Of a stretch of 64,000 nt of DNA, positions 63,424 through 64,000 are shown in pieces. How positions within the stretch are numbered: the first letter of the stretch is position 1; each line of letters opens with the position of its first letter. The notes below the pieces were generated by a model that ran no database searches, was not told the DNA's origin, and worked only from the letters and a program-made list of their open reading frames with translations. The position numbers and the translations under genes are program-made. The stretch comes from Salinisphaera sp002433465 (lineage in GTDB: Bacteria; Pseudomonadota; Gammaproteobacteria; Nevskiales; Salinisphaeraceae): positions 124,001 to 188,000 of the forward strand of contig NZ_APNL01000003.1 in assembly GCF_040361435.1 (NCBI RefSeq). The letters are read 5' to 3'.

Positions 63424-64000
63424 TGATCAAGCGACTCATGCGAGAGTGCCGAGTAAAAGTGGTCTAAATCACGCACATAGTTCTCAGGCAAAAAACGACT
63501 AAGCACTGCGTCGCGACCGGCCTGTCCTATGTCAGGCAATACAGCGCGGTTGGCCCAAATCCGCTGGAGCTCCGCTGCTACCGCACTTGCGTCGGTCTTT
63601 TCGATCAACCAACCTGTACGATCATGCGTGATAATCTCTGGGGCCCCGCCCACCGATGTAGCGAGCACAGGTACTGCACAGCCCATTGCCTCTACGAGGG
63701 CGAGTCCGAAACCCTCTGAAATTGACGGCTGCACATACAGATGGCACATCGAAATTTTTGCGAATGGGCTTTCTTGGTAACCTAAAAAATGAATGTGCTC
63801 AGCAATCTCTAAGTCATTCGCTAATTCAGTGAGACTTGACGCCAAACTTCCATCCCCAACCAGCCATGCTTCCGCTGGTATCCCGCGATCTCGAAGAATC
63901 CCCGTCGCCCGAATAAGGGCTTCTGGATTTTTAACTGATTCAAGACGCCCTACGTAACCTAAACGAAAGCGTCCGTCTCTATGGTTAGATTGGCCAGGCA
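63420..64000 (-). CDS. Glycosyltransferase, GT4 family (partial, C-terminal half)
   Basis: The frame stays open to the right edge, so the N-terminus is outside. Visible are LGYVGRLESVKNPEALIRAT, AWLVGDGSLASSLTEL, IHFLGYQESPFAKISMCHLY, and ISEGFGLALVEAMGCAVPVL with the E-x7-E donor motif. It is the start-side neighbour of the sulfotransferase gene (4-bp overlap) and part of the same AT-richer operon. Confidence 0.88.
   Translation of the reverse strand, partial: PGQSNHRDGRFRLGYVGRLESVKNPEALIRATGILRDRGIPAEAWLVGDGSLASSLTELANDLEIAEHIHFLGYQESPFAKISMCHLYVQPSISEGFGLALVEAMGCAVPVLATSVGGAPEIITHDRTGWLIEKTDASAVAAELQRIWANRAVLPDIGQAGRDAVLSRFLPENYVRDLDHFYSALSHESLDQ

Overview
The window (64 kb, GC-rich except at the right edge) looks like chromosome from a free-living gammaproteobacterium. 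Evidence: topoisomerase IV genes, CysB/CysG, the cysG–serS–rarA–lolA–ftsK–aat–infA backbone that Pseudomonas-type chromosomes share, type IV pilins behind a sigma-54-type promoter, and a complete pel operon. Genus is not determined; a halophilic Salinisphaera-like organism is a guess.

0–32 kb is mostly conserved backbone. It carries parC (partial), parE and xseB; a four-gene minus-strand signalling operon (hybrid histidine kinase with three receivers, CheR, receiver-less CheB, receiver-GGDEF cyclase); a secreted nuclease; a Bax-inhibitor-like membrane protein; a sulfur block (cysG, TSUP permease, divergent cysB); serS; a symporter-type hybrid kinase convergent with a LuxR-type regulator (CrbS/CrbR-like); a HAD dehalogenase; an EAL-HDOD protein; rarA–vanZ-like–lolA–ftsK; a small unknown gene; and a FemAB/GNAT-like gene with aat and infA. 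32–34 kb holds two tandem pilin genes, the first with a clear sigma-54-type promoter and two matched upstream palindromes.

34–48 kb begins with REP-like hairpins and an IS110-family element whose transposase is broken by an in-frame UGA, followed by pelABCDEFG read on the minus strand. 48–64 kb is a surface-polysaccharide region: wecA, a UDP-uronate-epimerase-like gene, a nucleotide-sugar dehydrogenase, rmlBACD, five glycosyltransferases (one partial), an EpsG/Wzy-like polymerase and a sulfotransferase. Its last ~4 kb is visibly AT-richer, which suggests transfer.

The least expected structure is a set of small non-coding mobile elements. Family A (three copies, 273–274 bp) has inverted ends starting GGAA and YTAR-type 4-bp flanks, as expected for IS5-group MITEs. 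Family B (three copies) includes one 274-bp copy and two internally deleted copies that lack complementary parts. Family C has one 280-bp copy and one end fragment. Three insertions sit exactly on TTAG, where TAG is the stop codon of the neighbouring gene. Together with the REP-like hairpins, including a 155-bp tandem duplication at 51.5 kb, they occupy most of the longer intergenic gaps.

Functionally the window is rich in surface-attachment biology: c-di-GMP synthesis (GGDEF), a degenerate EAL protein, a c-di-GMP-binding PelD, type IV pilins, Pel and a second, possibly sulfated, rhamnose-containing polysaccharide.
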